From: UBA685 sp049890215
Lineage (GTDB): Bacteria > Pseudomonadota > Alphaproteobacteria > Puniceispirillales > Puniceispirillaceae
Direction of reading: 5' to 3'
NCBI GenBank assembly: GCA_049890215.1
Contig: JBMHBX010000064.1
Location: 1 to 64,000 of the forward strand
DNA length: 64,000 nt
Part shown: in pieces, positions 25,177-34,903 of the stretch
How positions within the stretch are numbered: the first letter of the stretch is position 1
Layout of the letters: each line of letters starts with the position of its first letter
Notes under the pieces: model-generated
The model's input: the letters and a program-made list of their open reading frames with translations, nothing else
What the model was told of the DNA's origin: nothing
Database searches by the model: none
Position numbers and translations under genes: made by a program

Positions 25177-26157
25177 ATGACACATGATTTAGAGGTTTTT
25201 CTTGGGCAGGCGGCAGCGCAATCTGTGGCAGATGAGACATTAAGAGGCGCGGTATGTTCTGCTATCCTCTCATTATCTGAGGCAGCTTGTCAGATAGCAG
25301 AGATGGCAGCGCGAAATGGGATTGGTGCCTTGTCACTTGGCACGCTTGCAGGTGCGCAAAATGAAGATGGTGATGCGCAAAAACAGCTGGATGTGATGGC
25401 TGATCAGGTGATCACAAAGGCATTGTTGCAATCTGGTGTGGGCGTGTATTTTTCCGAAGAACAAGCAACGCCGGTTCAGTTGCATGAGGCAGCTATGATA
25501 GGCGTTGCTTGTGATCCGTTAGATGGCTCTTCGAATATTGATACGAATCTGACCATTGGGACGATTTTTTCTGTTTTTGCTTTGCGTGATTGTGAAAATG
25601 AACTGCCACCAATCGGGCGAAAACAGATTGCCGCAGGAATATTTGTCTATGGTCCTCAAACGGCCTTACTATTGAGTTTTGGTGATGAGGTGATGGCCTT
25701 TGCCTGTGATAAAGAGGGCGTCTTTCAAAGGCAGCAATGGCAGGTCAGCATAGCAAGGCAGTCAGATGAATTTGCCATTAATACTGCCAATGCGTCATTC
25801 TGGCCTGCGCCAATTCAGCGCTATATCCATGAAAAAACCTATGGAGATAAGGCAGGCACATCAAATATGAGATGGCTTGGCTCTCTGGTGGCAGATGCCT
25901 ACCGGATTTTCCGCCGTGGCGGGGTCTTTTTATATAGCGAGGACAGTAGGGCTGGCTATGAGACTGGCAGGCTGCGTCTGATTTATGAAGCTAATCCGCT
26001 TGCTTTGCTTGTTGAGGCGGCAGGTGGTGCGGCAAGTACCGGAACAAACGCAATCTTAGATGAGCCTGTCACAAGCCTGCATCAGCGTGTGCCTCTTATT
26101 TTCGGGTCAGCTGATGAGGTGACCACCATCAAACATTTCATTGCAACCATATCATAA
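25177..26157 (+). CDS. fbp: Fructose-1,6-bisphosphatase, class I
   Basis: This 326-residue enzyme has the metal-binding segment CDPLDGSSNIDTNLTIGTIFSVF, KQLDVMAD near the N-terminus, and the sugar-phosphate site MRWLGSLVADAYRIFRRGGVFLY with YEANPLALLVEAAGG. It hydrolyses fructose-1,6-bisphosphate in gluconeogenesis. It is followed after 12 bases by an aldolase gene, so the two form a sugar-phosphate operon. No RuBisCO or phosphoribulokinase is seen, so gluconeogenesis is the safer role. Confidence 0.95.
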   Translation: MTHDLEVFLGQAAAQSVADETLRGAVCSAILSLSEAACQIAEMAARNGIGALSLGTLAGAQNEDGDAQKQLDVMADQVITKALLQSGVGVYFSEEQATPVQLHEAAMIGVACDPLDGSSNIDTNLTIGTIFSVFALRDCENELPPIGRKQIAAGIFVYGPQTALLLSFGDEVMAFACDKEGVFQRQQWQVSIARQSDEFAINTANASFWPAPIQRYIHEKTYGDKAGTSNMRWLGSLVADAYRIFRRGGVFLYSEDSRAGYETGRLRLIYEANPLALLVEAAGGAASTGTNAILDEPVTSLHQRVPLIFGSADEVTTIKHFIATIS

Positions 26158-26169
26158 GGAGAGAGATCT

Positions 26170-27234
26170 ATGCTTATTACGTTGCGTCAGTTACTTGATC
26201 ATGCGGCAGAAAATGACTATGGCATGCCTGCATTTAACATCAATAATATGGAACAGGGACTCGCCATTATGCGCGCCGCAGATAAGGTATCATCTCCGGT
26301 GATCTTGCAGGCCTCCAGAGGGGCGCGCTCTTATGCTGGTGATATTATGCTACAGCACCTTATCAAAGCATTGGCGCAAATGTATCCTCATATACCCTTA
26401 TGCATGCATCAGGATCATGGCAATAGTGAGCAGACTTGCCAGTCAGCGCTTGATTATGATTTTACCTCTGTGATGATGGATGGGTCCTTGCGTGAAGATG
26501 GCAAAACACCTGCTGATTATGCTTATAATGTGGCTATCACGAAACAAGTAAGCGATATGGCGCATGCCAGAGGGGCGTCAGTTGAAGGTGAATTGGGCGT
26601 TCTTGGGTCTCTTGAGACAGGGATGGGAGATCAAGAAGATGGCCATGGCGCTGAGGGTATTTTATCAGCTGATCAGCTTTTGACAGATCCTGATGAAGCT
26701 GTGGCGTTTGTGAAGCAAACCAAAGTGGATGCGCTTGCGATTGCGATGGGCACAAGCCATGGCGCTTATAAATTCAGCCGCAAGCCTGATGGTGAGATTC
26801 TGGCAATGTCTCTGATTGAGACAATTCATCAAAAATTACCAAATACGCATTTGGTCATGCATGGATCATCGTCCGTGCCGCAGGAGTTGCAGGATATCTT
26901 CAATGAATTTGGTGGTGATATGCCGCAAACTTATGGTGTGCCTCTGGAGGAAATTGATCGCGGGATAAAATCAGGTGTGCGCAAGGTCAATATTGATACA
27001 GATTGCCGTCTGGCTATGACAGGTATCATTCGTAAAATCGCCAGACAAAACAGGTCAGAATTTGATTTGCGGAAATTCATGAAGCCAGCAACAGAAGCAA
27101 TGGAACAATTATGTAAAGATCGTTTTGAGCGCTTTGGGTCTGCCGGGCAGGCAGAGCATATTCAGCCATTACCTCTGTCAGATATGGCTGACAGATATCG
27201 TTGTGGCAACCTTGATCCGAAGATCGCTGCCTAA
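26170..27234 (+). CDS. fba: Fructose-bisphosphate aldolase, class II
   Basis: This 354-residue zinc aldolase is of the CbbA-like branch. Metal-binding and catalytic segments are CMHQDHGNSEQTCQSALDYDFTSVMMDGS (His and the following Asp), VEGELGVLGSLETG, AIAMGTSHGAYKF, LVMHGSSSVPQ and KVNIDTDCRLA. It cleaves or forms fructose-1,6-bisphosphate. AAGGAGAGAG precedes ATG. Coupling with fbp suggests coordinated gluconeogenic flow. Confidence 0.96.
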   Translation: MLITLRQLLDHAAENDYGMPAFNINNMEQGLAIMRAADKVSSPVILQASRGARSYAGDIMLQHLIKALAQMYPHIPLCMHQDHGNSEQTCQSALDYDFTSVMMDGSLREDGKTPADYAYNVAITKQVSDMAHARGASVEGELGVLGSLETGMGDQEDGHGAEGILSADQLLTDPDEAVAFVKQTKVDALAIAMGTSHGAYKFSRKPDGEILAMSLIETIHQKLPNTHLVMHGSSSVPQELQDIFNEFGGDMPQTYGVPLEEIDRGIKSGVRKVNIDTDCRLAMTGIIRKIARQNRSEFDLRKFMKPATEAMEQLCKDRFERFGSAGQAEHIQPLPLSDMADRYRCGNLDPKIAA

Positions 27235-27244
27235 GGGCGCAAGG

Positions 27245-28165
27245 CTAGTGATTTTGCAAAAGGCCTTCTGCCTCTAAGATAGCTTTCAGCCCCTCGCGAT
27301 AGGTGGGATATTGCAAGGTCACCGGCAATTCTGTGCCAATGATGCGTGATGTCAGCTTGCGGCGTGAGACATAAAAAGTGCGTGCCATAGGGCTTAAATC
27401 TGCCTCTTCAAATCTGACAGCTTTTGGCGGGTCTATTTGGAGTAATGAGGCAGCATAGCGGATAACATCACCTTGCGGGGCAGGCTCTTTATCGCACAGA
27501 TTGATGATTCTGCCAGGGCGCGGCGCACCAAGCGCTGCCAGAATGATCGCTGTGATATCAGATTGGTGAATGCGGTTGAAAAAATGCCCTTCTTTTTCGA
27601 TGATCTTTGCGCGGCCTTCCATCAGAGCAGCAAAAGGACTGCGGCCGGGGCCATAAATGCCGGCAACGCGGAAAATTTCGGCATTTGTGACTCTTTGCCA
27701 TAATTGTTCTGCGGCAAGCCTGTCATGACCTCGTTTGGTGGCAGGGGCCGGAATTGTGTCTTCATCAACAAAACCATCTTCTTGATCAGGATAGATAGAG
27801 GTTGCAGATACATAGCCAGTCCAGCCTTTAAATTTTGCAAGAGAGGCCTGATGCGCCTGCATGACAGGATCATGACCCACAAGCGCAGAAATGGTGGTTA
27901 GAACATGGCTTGCCTGATCAAGATATTGGTCAATATGCGTGATAGGTTTGCCATCTTCAAAAGAGAGGATGCGCCAGCCTTTGTCCTGATAGTGCGCTAA
28001 TTTTTCCACGTTCCTTGTGGTGCCCGTAATCTGCCATCCTTGCGCATGGAGGGCTTTTGCCAGATGAAGCCCAACATAACCAAGCCCGAAAATAAACATG
28101 TGTTTTGTTGCTGTTTTTGCCATAACCCTTGCCCGGACCAATTGCATGAGAGATGATTTTGCCAT
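27245..28165 (-). CDS. NAD(P)-binding epimerase/dehydratase-like protein
   Basis: This is a Rossmann-fold protein of the extended SDR type, with a glycine-rich FIFGLGYVGLHLAKALHAQGW motif and later blocks YVSATSIYPDQ, FRVAGIYGPGRSPF, HFFNRIHQSDITAIILAAL and INLCDKEPAPQGDVIRYAA. The catalytic YxxxK is not obvious. Relatives are annotated as NAD-dependent epimerases without a defined substrate. The start is uncertain: ATG at 28165 has a weak GGGA upstream, while ATG at 28123 begins closest to the Rossmann motif. It is divergent from cobC. Confidence 0.75.
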   Translation of the reverse strand: MAKSSLMQLVRARVMAKTATKHMFIFGLGYVGLHLAKALHAQGWQITGTTRNVEKLAHYQDKGWRILSFEDGKPITHIDQYLDQASHVLTTISALVGHDPVMQAHQASLAKFKGWTGYVSATSIYPDQEDGFVDEDTIPAPATKRGHDRLAAEQLWQRVTNAEIFRVAGIYGPGRSPFAALMEGRAKIIEKEGHFFNRIHQSDITAIILAALGAPRPGRIINLCDKEPAPQGDVIRYAASLLQIDPPKAVRFEEADLSPMARTFYVSRRKLTSRIIGTELPVTLQYPTYREGLKAILEAEGLLQNH

Positions 28166-28266
28166 AAAAATCCCGTACAGCTTATCTAAGCAAGCATGCG
28201 CATTCTGGCAAGTGGTGCTATGGCTATCTTGAGGCAAAAATCAGCTATATGAGGAGTATGGCAAAA

Positions 28267-29256
28267 ATGGCTGAACATGGTGGTAATCTTGATAGCGCAG
28301 AAAAAGCTTATGGCTTTGCGCCAGGTGAGATGACAGATATCTCAACCGGTATTGCGCCTTTTGCTTATGATGTGGCGATGCCACGGTCATCTTTCTATCA
28401 GCCATTGCCCTTAGATCGTGATTTAGAAGATTTATATCAGGCTGCCAGAGGCGCCTATCTGATGCCAGATAATGCGGCGATATGTGCCGGTTCAGGATCG
28501 CAGACACTGATAGGTGCCTTGCCGCAGATGGTGCCTGAAAAATCATATGTCTGGTGTCCGGAGCCAACTTATAATGAGCATTGTTATCGGTGGGAGAAGG
28601 CAGGCCATCATGTCGATGGCGGGGCTGTTTGTCCCAAAGAGGCCGGTGTCATTATCCTTGGTCAGCCAAATAACCCGACAGGGCATATTTGGTCGCAAGA
28701 GGCTATCTTGGGCTATTTAGAGGCAATGCGCAAAAAACAAGGGCTGCTGATTATTGATGAAGCCTTTGCTGATGCCATGCCAGAGGTATCAGCCATGGGG
28801 CTTGCCGGTGATGAGAGGCTTGTGATTTTGCGCTCTTTGGGGAAATTTTATGGGCTTGCCGGCTTGCGGGTTGGTTTTGCCATTGGCGGGGCTCAGAGGA
28901 TTGCAGCTTTATCTGATGACATTGGTCCCTGGCCTGTCAGTCAGCCTGCGATTGATGTTGCACGTGGCGCGTTACGCGATACAAGCTGGCAAGAGAGGCA
29001 GAGGACGGCGCTTTATAAACGCGCACAAGACATGGCAGATTGTCTGCAAGAGGCAGGCTTTACGATTTTAGCCAAAATGCCCTTATTTGTGACCATTTTG
29101 CATGATGATGTTACAGGCTTTCATGACTATTTAGCCCGTCATGGCTTTTGGACACGTATTTATCAGAAGAATGAGAAGATGATGCGTCTTGGCCTTATCG
29201 GTGACAGGGCGCTGTTTGAGCGCTTTGCCCATCTTGTGGCGCAATGGCAAAAATAG
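28267..29256 (+). CDS. cobC: L-threonine-O-3-phosphate decarboxylase
   Basis: This 329-residue PLP-dependent enzyme begins with MAEHGGNLDSAEKAYG, the usual CobC start. AGGAG at 28252-28256, ten bases before this ATG, decides it over two in-frame upstream ATGs. Aminotransferase class I blocks are GQPNNPTGHIW, LLIIDEAFAD, and the PLP lysine in LRSLGKFYGLAGLRVGF. It makes (R)-1-amino-2-propanol O-2-phosphate for the cobalamin lower-loop linker. It opens the long cobalamin locus. Confidence 0.92.
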   Translation: MAEHGGNLDSAEKAYGFAPGEMTDISTGIAPFAYDVAMPRSSFYQPLPLDRDLEDLYQAARGAYLMPDNAAICAGSGSQTLIGALPQMVPEKSYVWCPEPTYNEHCYRWEKAGHHVDGGAVCPKEAGVIILGQPNNPTGHIWSQEAILGYLEAMRKKQGLLIIDEAFADAMPEVSAMGLAGDERLVILRSLGKFYGLAGLRVGFAIGGAQRIAALSDDIGPWPVSQPAIDVARGALRDTSWQERQRTALYKRAQDMADCLQEAGFTILAKMPLFVTILHDDVTGFHDYLARHGFWTRIYQKNEKMMRLGLIGDRALFERFAHLVAQWQK

Positions 29257-29349
29257 CGCAAATGATGGCGCGAATTCAGTAGTGCATAACGCCCTAATCA
29301 GGCTATTTTGTAAATTGCAAAGCAAATCGTGCAAGAAGAGATAAAAAAG

Positions 29350-30426
29350 ATGCAACAACAATTAGTATCGGCCACTGTGATCACCGGCTTTTTGGGCGCA
29401 GGCAAGACAACTTTGATCCGCAAAATCATTGAACAAGCAAATGGTAAGCGTCTGGCCCTGATCGTGAATGAATTTGGTGATGTGGGTATTGACGGGTTGA
29501 TGCTTGATGATTGCGGGGCAGACTCCTGTAAGGCTGATGATATTATTGAGCTTGCCAATGGCTGTATTTGTTGCACTGTGGCAGATGATTTTCTGCCTTC
29601 AATGCAGGCATTGCTGAATCAGTCGCCGCCACCTGATCATATCATTATTGAAACATCTGGACTGGCATTGCCACAACCTCTTGTGCAGGCTTTTAGCTGG
29701 CCTGATATTAAGACAAGATGCCGTCTTGACGGGGTGGTGACATTGGTTGACGGGCCTGCTTTGTCGCAAGGTCATGTTGTGGGTGATGAGGCGGCGCTTG
29801 AGGCACAACGCAAAGCAGATGAAGAGCTTGACCATGAAAGCCCGATAGATGAGTTATTTGAAGATCAGATAGGGGCAGCGAATCTTATATTAATCTCAAA
29901 AACAGATATGTGTTCTGAAGAGGATATTGTTGTTGTCAAAGAGCGTTTAGCTTCAGAATTATCTCACCCCACGCCGACTATCTCGATTTCAAAAAATAAT
30001 GTGCCTGTGTCAGCGATTTTAGGTCTGAATATGGATGATGATGATTTGGAAAGGGCAAGCCACAGCCACCACCATCATCACCATCATCATGATGATGAGG
30101 ATGACCATCATCATGATCATCATCATGATCATCATCACGATCACGGGCATGATGAGTTTGAGAGCTTTATTATTGATATTGGTCCTATTGCAGATGCAAA
30201 GGCATTTCAGTCCCAATTGGCGCAGGTGGCAGCCAAATATCAGATATTGCGGGCAAAAGGCGCAATGATTATTGAAGGCAAATCCCTGCCTTTGATTGTG
30301 CAGGCCGTTGGCAGCCGCGTTGACAGCTATTATGCGAATCAGGCAGTGGCAAAAGCAGGATCCCTGGTTGTGATTGGGCTGAGCGGTCTTGATAAGCAGG
30401 CGATTACCGCTAGCTTGCAGCCATAG
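29350..30426 (+). CDS. cobW: CobW GTPase with a long His/Asp metal-binding stretch
   Basis: This 358-residue COG0523 GTPase has Walker A GFLGAGKTTLI, the metal-binding ANGCICCTVADDF (CxCC), a guanine-recognition segment LISKTD, and a C-terminal CobW_C domain. Between the domains, at about 238-265, is a run of histidines and aspartates encoded at 30061-30150. CobW-type proteins are metallochaperones and CobW is thought to supply cobalt. Genomic pairing with cobN directly downstream supports that. An upstream in-frame GTG (29329) is less likely than this ATG. Confidence 0.93.
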   Translation: MQQQLVSATVITGFLGAGKTTLIRKIIEQANGKRLALIVNEFGDVGIDGLMLDDCGADSCKADDIIELANGCICCTVADDFLPSMQALLNQSPPPDHIIIETSGLALPQPLVQAFSWPDIKTRCRLDGVVTLVDGPALSQGHVVGDEAALEAQRKADEELDHESPIDELFEDQIGAANLILISKTDMCSEEDIVVVKERLASELSHPTPTISISKNNVPVSAILGLNMDDDDLERASHSHHHHHHHHDDEDDHHHDHHHDHHHDHGHDEFESFIIDIGPIADAKAFQSQLAQVAAKYQILRAKGAMIIEGKSLPLIVQAVGSRVDSYYANQAVAKAGSLVVIGLSGLDKQAITASLQP

Positions 30427-30448
30427 TCATTTCACCAAAGAGGACATT

Positions 30449-33400
30449 ATGCATCTGGTATCTCTGGAAACAGCGGGCAGTTATCTTGGCTCAGATGAAG
30501 CTGTTGATCTTGAGATTCCGCCAGGTGATATCCTGATTTTATCTTCAGCTGATACTGATTTGCTATTGCTAAGCAAGGCGGCCGCCTCTATGCGCCAACA
30601 TCATGGTCTAAGCGTCAGGCTTGCTAATTATATGGCCCTTAGCCATCCTTATGCGGTTGATTTATTCATCCAGAAAACAGCGTCTTTTGCCAAAATGATT
30701 GTGCTGCGGCTTTTGGGGGGCAAGAGTTACTGGCCTTATGGGGTTGAACAATTACAACAGGTCGCCTCTGATCATGGCATTTTGTTGCTTGTTTTATCTG
30801 GTGAGGGCAAAGATGATGAGGAGCTTGCTTCCTTATCATCAGTATCAGCGTCATGCCTTGCACGCGCCAATGGTTATCTGAAATCAGGTGGTCATGCGAA
30901 TGCGCACGCCTTTTATGATTATCTGGCAGATATCCTTTTGCAGACAGATAATGCGCCGCACCCGCAGCCATTTCTGCCTGCCGGGCTTTATTGGCCTGAT
31001 AAGAAAGAAGCTGATCTTGCCTCTGTTTGTGCCGATCATGTAGCAGGGCAAAGTGTTGTTGCGATTGTGTTTTATCGCGCCCTGATGGCGGCAGGTGATT
31101 TGGATGTGATAGACGCGCTGATAAAACAAGCGCAGGCTAAAGGCCTTAATCCTGTGCCGATTTATGTAAGCTCTCTAAAAGATGCTGCTTCGGCAGATAT
31201 CACAAGTCATATTTTGCGATCTATTTCTGTTGATGTGATATTGAACCTAACCTCTTTTGCGGTTTCAGATCCCAATGCCTCTCAGATTCGTGATGTGTCT
31301 CATGTTTCCCCCGGGCCTTTTGGGGTATGTGATGCACCTGTTCTGCAAGTGGTGACAGCCACTATGAGGCTTGCAGAATGGCAGGACTCACTGGCAGGAT
31401 TATCGCCTCGTGATCTGGCAATGCATGTGGCACTGCCAGAATTAGATGGCAGGGTGCTGACAAGAGCGGTCGGTGTGAAATCAGAGCCAATGCGTGATCC
31501 TGAAAGCTATGCCTATCATGTCAGGTCAACACCGCTATTCGATCGCATTGATTATGTGATGGCTTTGACAGGCAAGTGGGCAAAGCTGCGCCATAAGCCG
31601 GCAGAGGAAAAGACGATTGCGCTTATTCTTGCAAATTATCCAAACAGGGACGGGCGAATCGCCAATGGGGTGGGGCTTGATACGCCGCAATCTGTCTTTG
31701 AAGCTTTGGGTGATTTGGCAAAGGCGGGTTATGATTGTGGTGGTCTGCCAGACAGCTCTGCCAGTTTGATTGAGGCTTTGAAAGCAGGGCCAACCAATGA
31801 AGGATGGCAAGGGCGGCGCCTGACCATCAGCCTTGATAAACAGGCCTATGAAGCTGGCTTTGCAAAATTACCGCAAGAAGTGCAACAGGCAGTGATTGAA
31901 AGATGGGGCCCTGTTGCAGATGATCCTCAATTTGATGGCACACAATTTCATTTAGGCCTGCTTTGTTTCGGGCGTATATTTGTTGGGATTCAGCCTGCCA
32001 GAGGTTATCAGATTGACCCAAAGGCAACCTATCATGCGCCTGATTTGGTGCCGCCTCATTATTATTTTGCCTTTTATCTTTATTTGCGCGAAGTGGCTTG
32101 TGTGGATGCGCTTGTGCATTTTGGCAAACATGGCAATCTTGAATGGCTGCCAGGAAAAGCGCTTGCCTTGTCTTCTGCTTGTTATCCTGAGGCTGTGATG
32201 GGGCCTTTGCCTCATATTTATCCGTTTATTGTCAATGACCCGGGTGAAGGGGCGCAGGCAAAAAGACGAAGTCAGGCAGTGATATTGGACCATCTGACCC
32301 CGCCCATGATGTTAGCTGATTCGCATGGGGTGACAGGCCAGATGGAAGCGCTGATGGATGAATATTTTGAAGCAGCAGGCATGGATGGCGCCAGATCAAC
32401 ACAGCTTATGACAGAGATTCTGACAACGGCAGAGGCAGCCGGTATTTTGGCTGATTGCGGCATAGATGAGGCTGATTCTGATCCTGAAAAGCTTATGAAG
32501 CTTGATAATTTTTTGTGTGATATCAAAGAATTACAAATAAGAGATGGTCTGCATATTTTTGGACGAAGTGCAGACACCACCTCTCAGCAAGGACTGATCG
32601 CCGCTATCTTGCGCACGCCAAGAGGAGAGGGTATTGGCAAAGATCAGTCTTTGATGCGTGCCATTGCACAAGATTTATCCCTCGGCGCGTTTGACCCCCT
32701 GACAGCGACCAGAGGCGAAGATTATACAGGACCAAAACCAGAGCCTTTGAAAGATGTCTGTTCTGATGCGTGGCGCCACCAGGGTGATACAGCAGAGCGG
32801 ATAGCGTTACTGGCAGGGTTGATGATCACAGGTGAAAGGGCGCCGTGCGGGCCTGCCTCTGCGCTTGTGATAGAAGAGGCACTGCCGGAGATTGCCAAGG
32901 GGATTTCAGATTGTGCCGCCTCTGAGACAAATGCGCTTATGCGGTCTCTTGATGGTCGATTTATTGCGCCGGGACCATCAGGCGCGCCGACAAGAGGGCG
33001 GCCTGAAATCCTGCCGACTGGGCGCAATTTTTATTCCCTTGATTCGCGCGCTCTGCCAACGCCGACTGCCTGGAAGGTTGGCAAAGCCTCTGCTGAGGTG
33101 CTGTTGCAACGCTATGTGATGGAAGAAGGTGAATGGCCAAAAGCAATGACCATTTCGGCATGGGGCACAGCGAATATGCGCACAGGCGGTGATGATATCG
33201 CCCAGATGCTGGCCTTGATGGGTGTGAAACCCAAATGGGATAGCTATAGCCGGCGCGTGACAGGCTTTGATATCATCTCATTAGCTGAATTAGGGCGCCC
33301 GCGCGTTGATGTGACCTTGCGTTGTTCCGGCTTTTTCCGAGATGCGTTTCCGGCACAAATGGCATTGCTTGATAAAGCAGCGATCGCGCTTGCCAATTTG

Positions 33401-34204
33401 CAGGAGCCAGATGATCAAAACCCGATTGCAGCCCATATCAAGGCTCGCTTGTCAGACTTAGAATCAGAAGGTGTTGAGGCAACAACAGCTGCCCGCCTTG
33501 CCTCTTTGCGTGTCTTCTCATCTAAGCCTGGGGCTTATGGGGCCGGGCTTCAGGCGCTGATAGATGAGGGGATATGGCGCGAACGAAGCGATTTTGCCGA
33601 AAGCTATTTGCAGTGGTCATCTTATGGCTATGGCGAAAAAGCAGATGGTATTGAGGCAAAAGGTGATTTTGAGGCGCGGCTTTCACAGGCAAATGCGATT
33701 ATTCATAATCAGGATAATCGTGAACATGATTTGCTTGATTCAGATGATTATTACCAATTTATCGGCGGCTTATCAGCGTCTGTTGCCAGTCTGAAAGGCG
33801 AAGATGTCCCGATTTACTTTAATGATCATTCTCTGGCAGAGGCGCCTGTTGCGCGGCGGCTTGATGAAGAGATAGCGCGTGTTGTCCGCGGCAGAGCCAG
33901 TAACCCGAAATGGATCCAATCTGTCATGCGTCATGGTTATAAGGGCGCATTCGAAATGGCAGCGACTGTGGATTATTTATTTGCCTTCTCTGCGACAACT
34001 GGTCAGGTAAGAGAGGCGCATTTTAATGCGCTGTTTGAGGCTTATATCGAAGATGATAAAGTGCGTGACTTCCTCAAAGACGTCAATGAAGATGCTTATT
34101 ATGATATGATCAGGCGTTTTGAGGAGGCGATTGCACGCGGGCTGTGGGTGCCACGGCGAAATGCGGTGCATATGGCGCTGGAACAGATGACAAACAAAAG
34201 CTAG
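30449..34204 (+). CDS. cobN: Cobaltochelatase subunit CobN
   Basis: This 1251-residue protein is the large, tetrapyrrole-binding subunit of the aerobic cobaltochelatase, related to magnesium chelatase H. The start MHLVSLETA matches the family and has AAAGAGG upstream; a frame start 60 bases earlier is inside cobW. Diagnostic segments include ALVHFGKHGNLEWLPGK, HIYPFIVNDPGEGAQAKRR, PTGRNFYSLDSRALPT and WGTANMRTGGDDIAQ. It inserts Co2+ into hydrogenobyrinate a,c-diamide with CobS and CobT, or with ChlD/ChlI-type partners. None of these partners is in the window. Confidence 0.96.
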   Translation: MHLVSLETAGSYLGSDEAVDLEIPPGDILILSSADTDLLLLSKAAASMRQHHGLSVRLANYMALSHPYAVDLFIQKTASFAKMIVLRLLGGKSYWPYGVEQLQQVASDHGILLLVLSGEGKDDEELASLSSVSASCLARANGYLKSGGHANAHAFYDYLADILLQTDNAPHPQPFLPAGLYWPDKKEADLASVCADHVAGQSVVAIVFYRALMAAGDLDVIDALIKQAQAKGLNPVPIYVSSLKDAASADITSHILRSISVDVILNLTSFAVSDPNASQIRDVSHVSPGPFGVCDAPVLQVVTATMRLAEWQDSLAGLSPRDLAMHVALPELDGRVLTRAVGVKSEPMRDPESYAYHVRSTPLFDRIDYVMALTGKWAKLRHKPAEEKTIALILANYPNRDGRIANGVGLDTPQSVFEALGDLAKAGYDCGGLPDSSASLIEALKAGPTNEGWQGRRLTISLDKQAYEAGFAKLPQEVQQAVIERWGPVADDPQFDGTQFHLGLLCFGRIFVGIQPARGYQIDPKATYHAPDLVPPHYYFAFYLYLREVACVDALVHFGKHGNLEWLPGKALALSSACYPEAVMGPLPHIYPFIVNDPGEGAQAKRRSQAVILDHLTPPMMLADSHGVTGQMEALMDEYFEAAGMDGARSTQLMTEILTTAEAAGILADCGIDEADSDPEKLMKLDNFLCDIKELQIRDGLHIFGRSADTTSQQGLIAAILRTPRGEGIGKDQSLMRAIAQDLSLGAFDPLTATRGEDYTGPKPEPLKDVCSDAWRHQGDTAERIALLAGLMITGERAPCGPASALVIEEALPEIAKGISDCAASETNALMRSLDGRFIAPGPSGAPTRGRPEILPTGRNFYSLDSRALPTPTAWKVGKASAEVLLQRYVMEEGEWPKAMTISAWGTANMRTGGDDIAQMLALMGVKPKWDSYSRRVTGFDIISLAELGRPRVDVTLRCSGFFRDAFPAQMALLDKAAIALANLQEPDDQNPIAAHIKARLSDLESEGVEATTAARLASLRVFSSKPGAYGAGLQALIDEGIWRERSDFAESYLQWSSYGYGEKADGIEAKGDFEARLSQANAIIHNQDNREHDLLDSDDYYQFIGGLSASVASLKGEDVPIYFNDHSLAEAPVARRLDEEIARVVRGRASNPKWIQSVMRHGYKGAFEMAATVDYLFAFSATTGQVREAHFNALFEAYIEDDKVRDFLKDVNEDAYYDMIRRFEEAIARGLWVPRRNAVHMALEQMTNKS

Positions 34205-34258
34205 GCCGGCCCTTCGGTGGGATCGTGCGATGATAATGTGGCAGTGAAGGAGACAGAG

Positions 34259-34867
34259 ATGATTGATGATAGCAATCGCCATAATGAAAAAATGGCAAAG
34301 AAAAAACAAGCGCGTGACAAGATCATGTCAACCAAGACTGATAAAAAGGGGCTTGTGATCATCCATACTGGCAAAGGAAAAGGCAAATCATCTGCGGCTT
34401 TTGGCATGATTTTTCGCTGTATCGCGCATGATATGAAATGTGCGGTTGTACAATTCATCAAAGGCGGAATGGATACAGGTGAGCGTACGCTTATCACAAA
34501 ATACCATAGTGATATCTGCGCCTTTCATACGATGGGTGAAGGCTTTACATGGGAGACGCAAGACAGAGACAGAGATATCGAAATGGCAGGAAAGGCATGG
34601 GAGAAAGCCAAAGAGCTTATCTGTGATGAAAGCCATAAGATGGTCTTGTTAGATGAAATCAATATCGCGCTTCGTTATGGCTATATTGACAGTGCAGAGG
34701 TGGTGCAATTTCTGAATGAGAAAAAGCCGCCTATGACTCATGTGGTCCTCACAGGGCGTAATGCAGCAGATGAATTAATTGAAATCGCTGATTTGGTGAC
34801 GGAGATGGAATTGGTAAAGCATCCCTTCCGGTCCGGCATAAAAGCGCAGATTGGTGTTGAATTTTAA
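34259..34867 (+). CDS. cobO: Cob(I)yrinic acid a,c-diamide adenosyltransferase
   Basis: This 202-residue CobA/CobO-type corrinoid adenosyltransferase has the P-loop HTGKGKGKSSAAFGM. Further marks are VVQFIKGG, GEGFTWETQDRDRD, LLDEINIALRYGYI and HVVLTGRNA. It transfers the adenosyl group of ATP to Co(I). AAGGAG six bases before the ATG at 34259 decides the start over an in-frame GTG at 34217. It follows cobN after 54 bases. Confidence 0.95.
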   Translation: MIDDSNRHNEKMAKKKQARDKIMSTKTDKKGLVIIHTGKGKGKSSAAFGMIFRCIAHDMKCAVVQFIKGGMDTGERTLITKYHSDICAFHTMGEGFTWETQDRDRDIEMAGKAWEKAKELICDESHKMVLLDEINIALRYGYIDSAEVVQFLNEKKPPMTHVVLTGRNAADELIEIADLVTEMELVKHPFRSGIKAQIGVEF

Positions 34868-34903
34868 GGGCAGCTCTGGCGCCCGGAAAAGGCTGTTTGA
34901 ACA

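Noticed and set aside
30019..30216. Met-rich minus-strand frame opposite the CobW His-rich region
   Set aside because: It is the antisense shadow of CAT/GAT repeats in cobW, as is a similar frame opposite the cbiX tail at 38863-39066.
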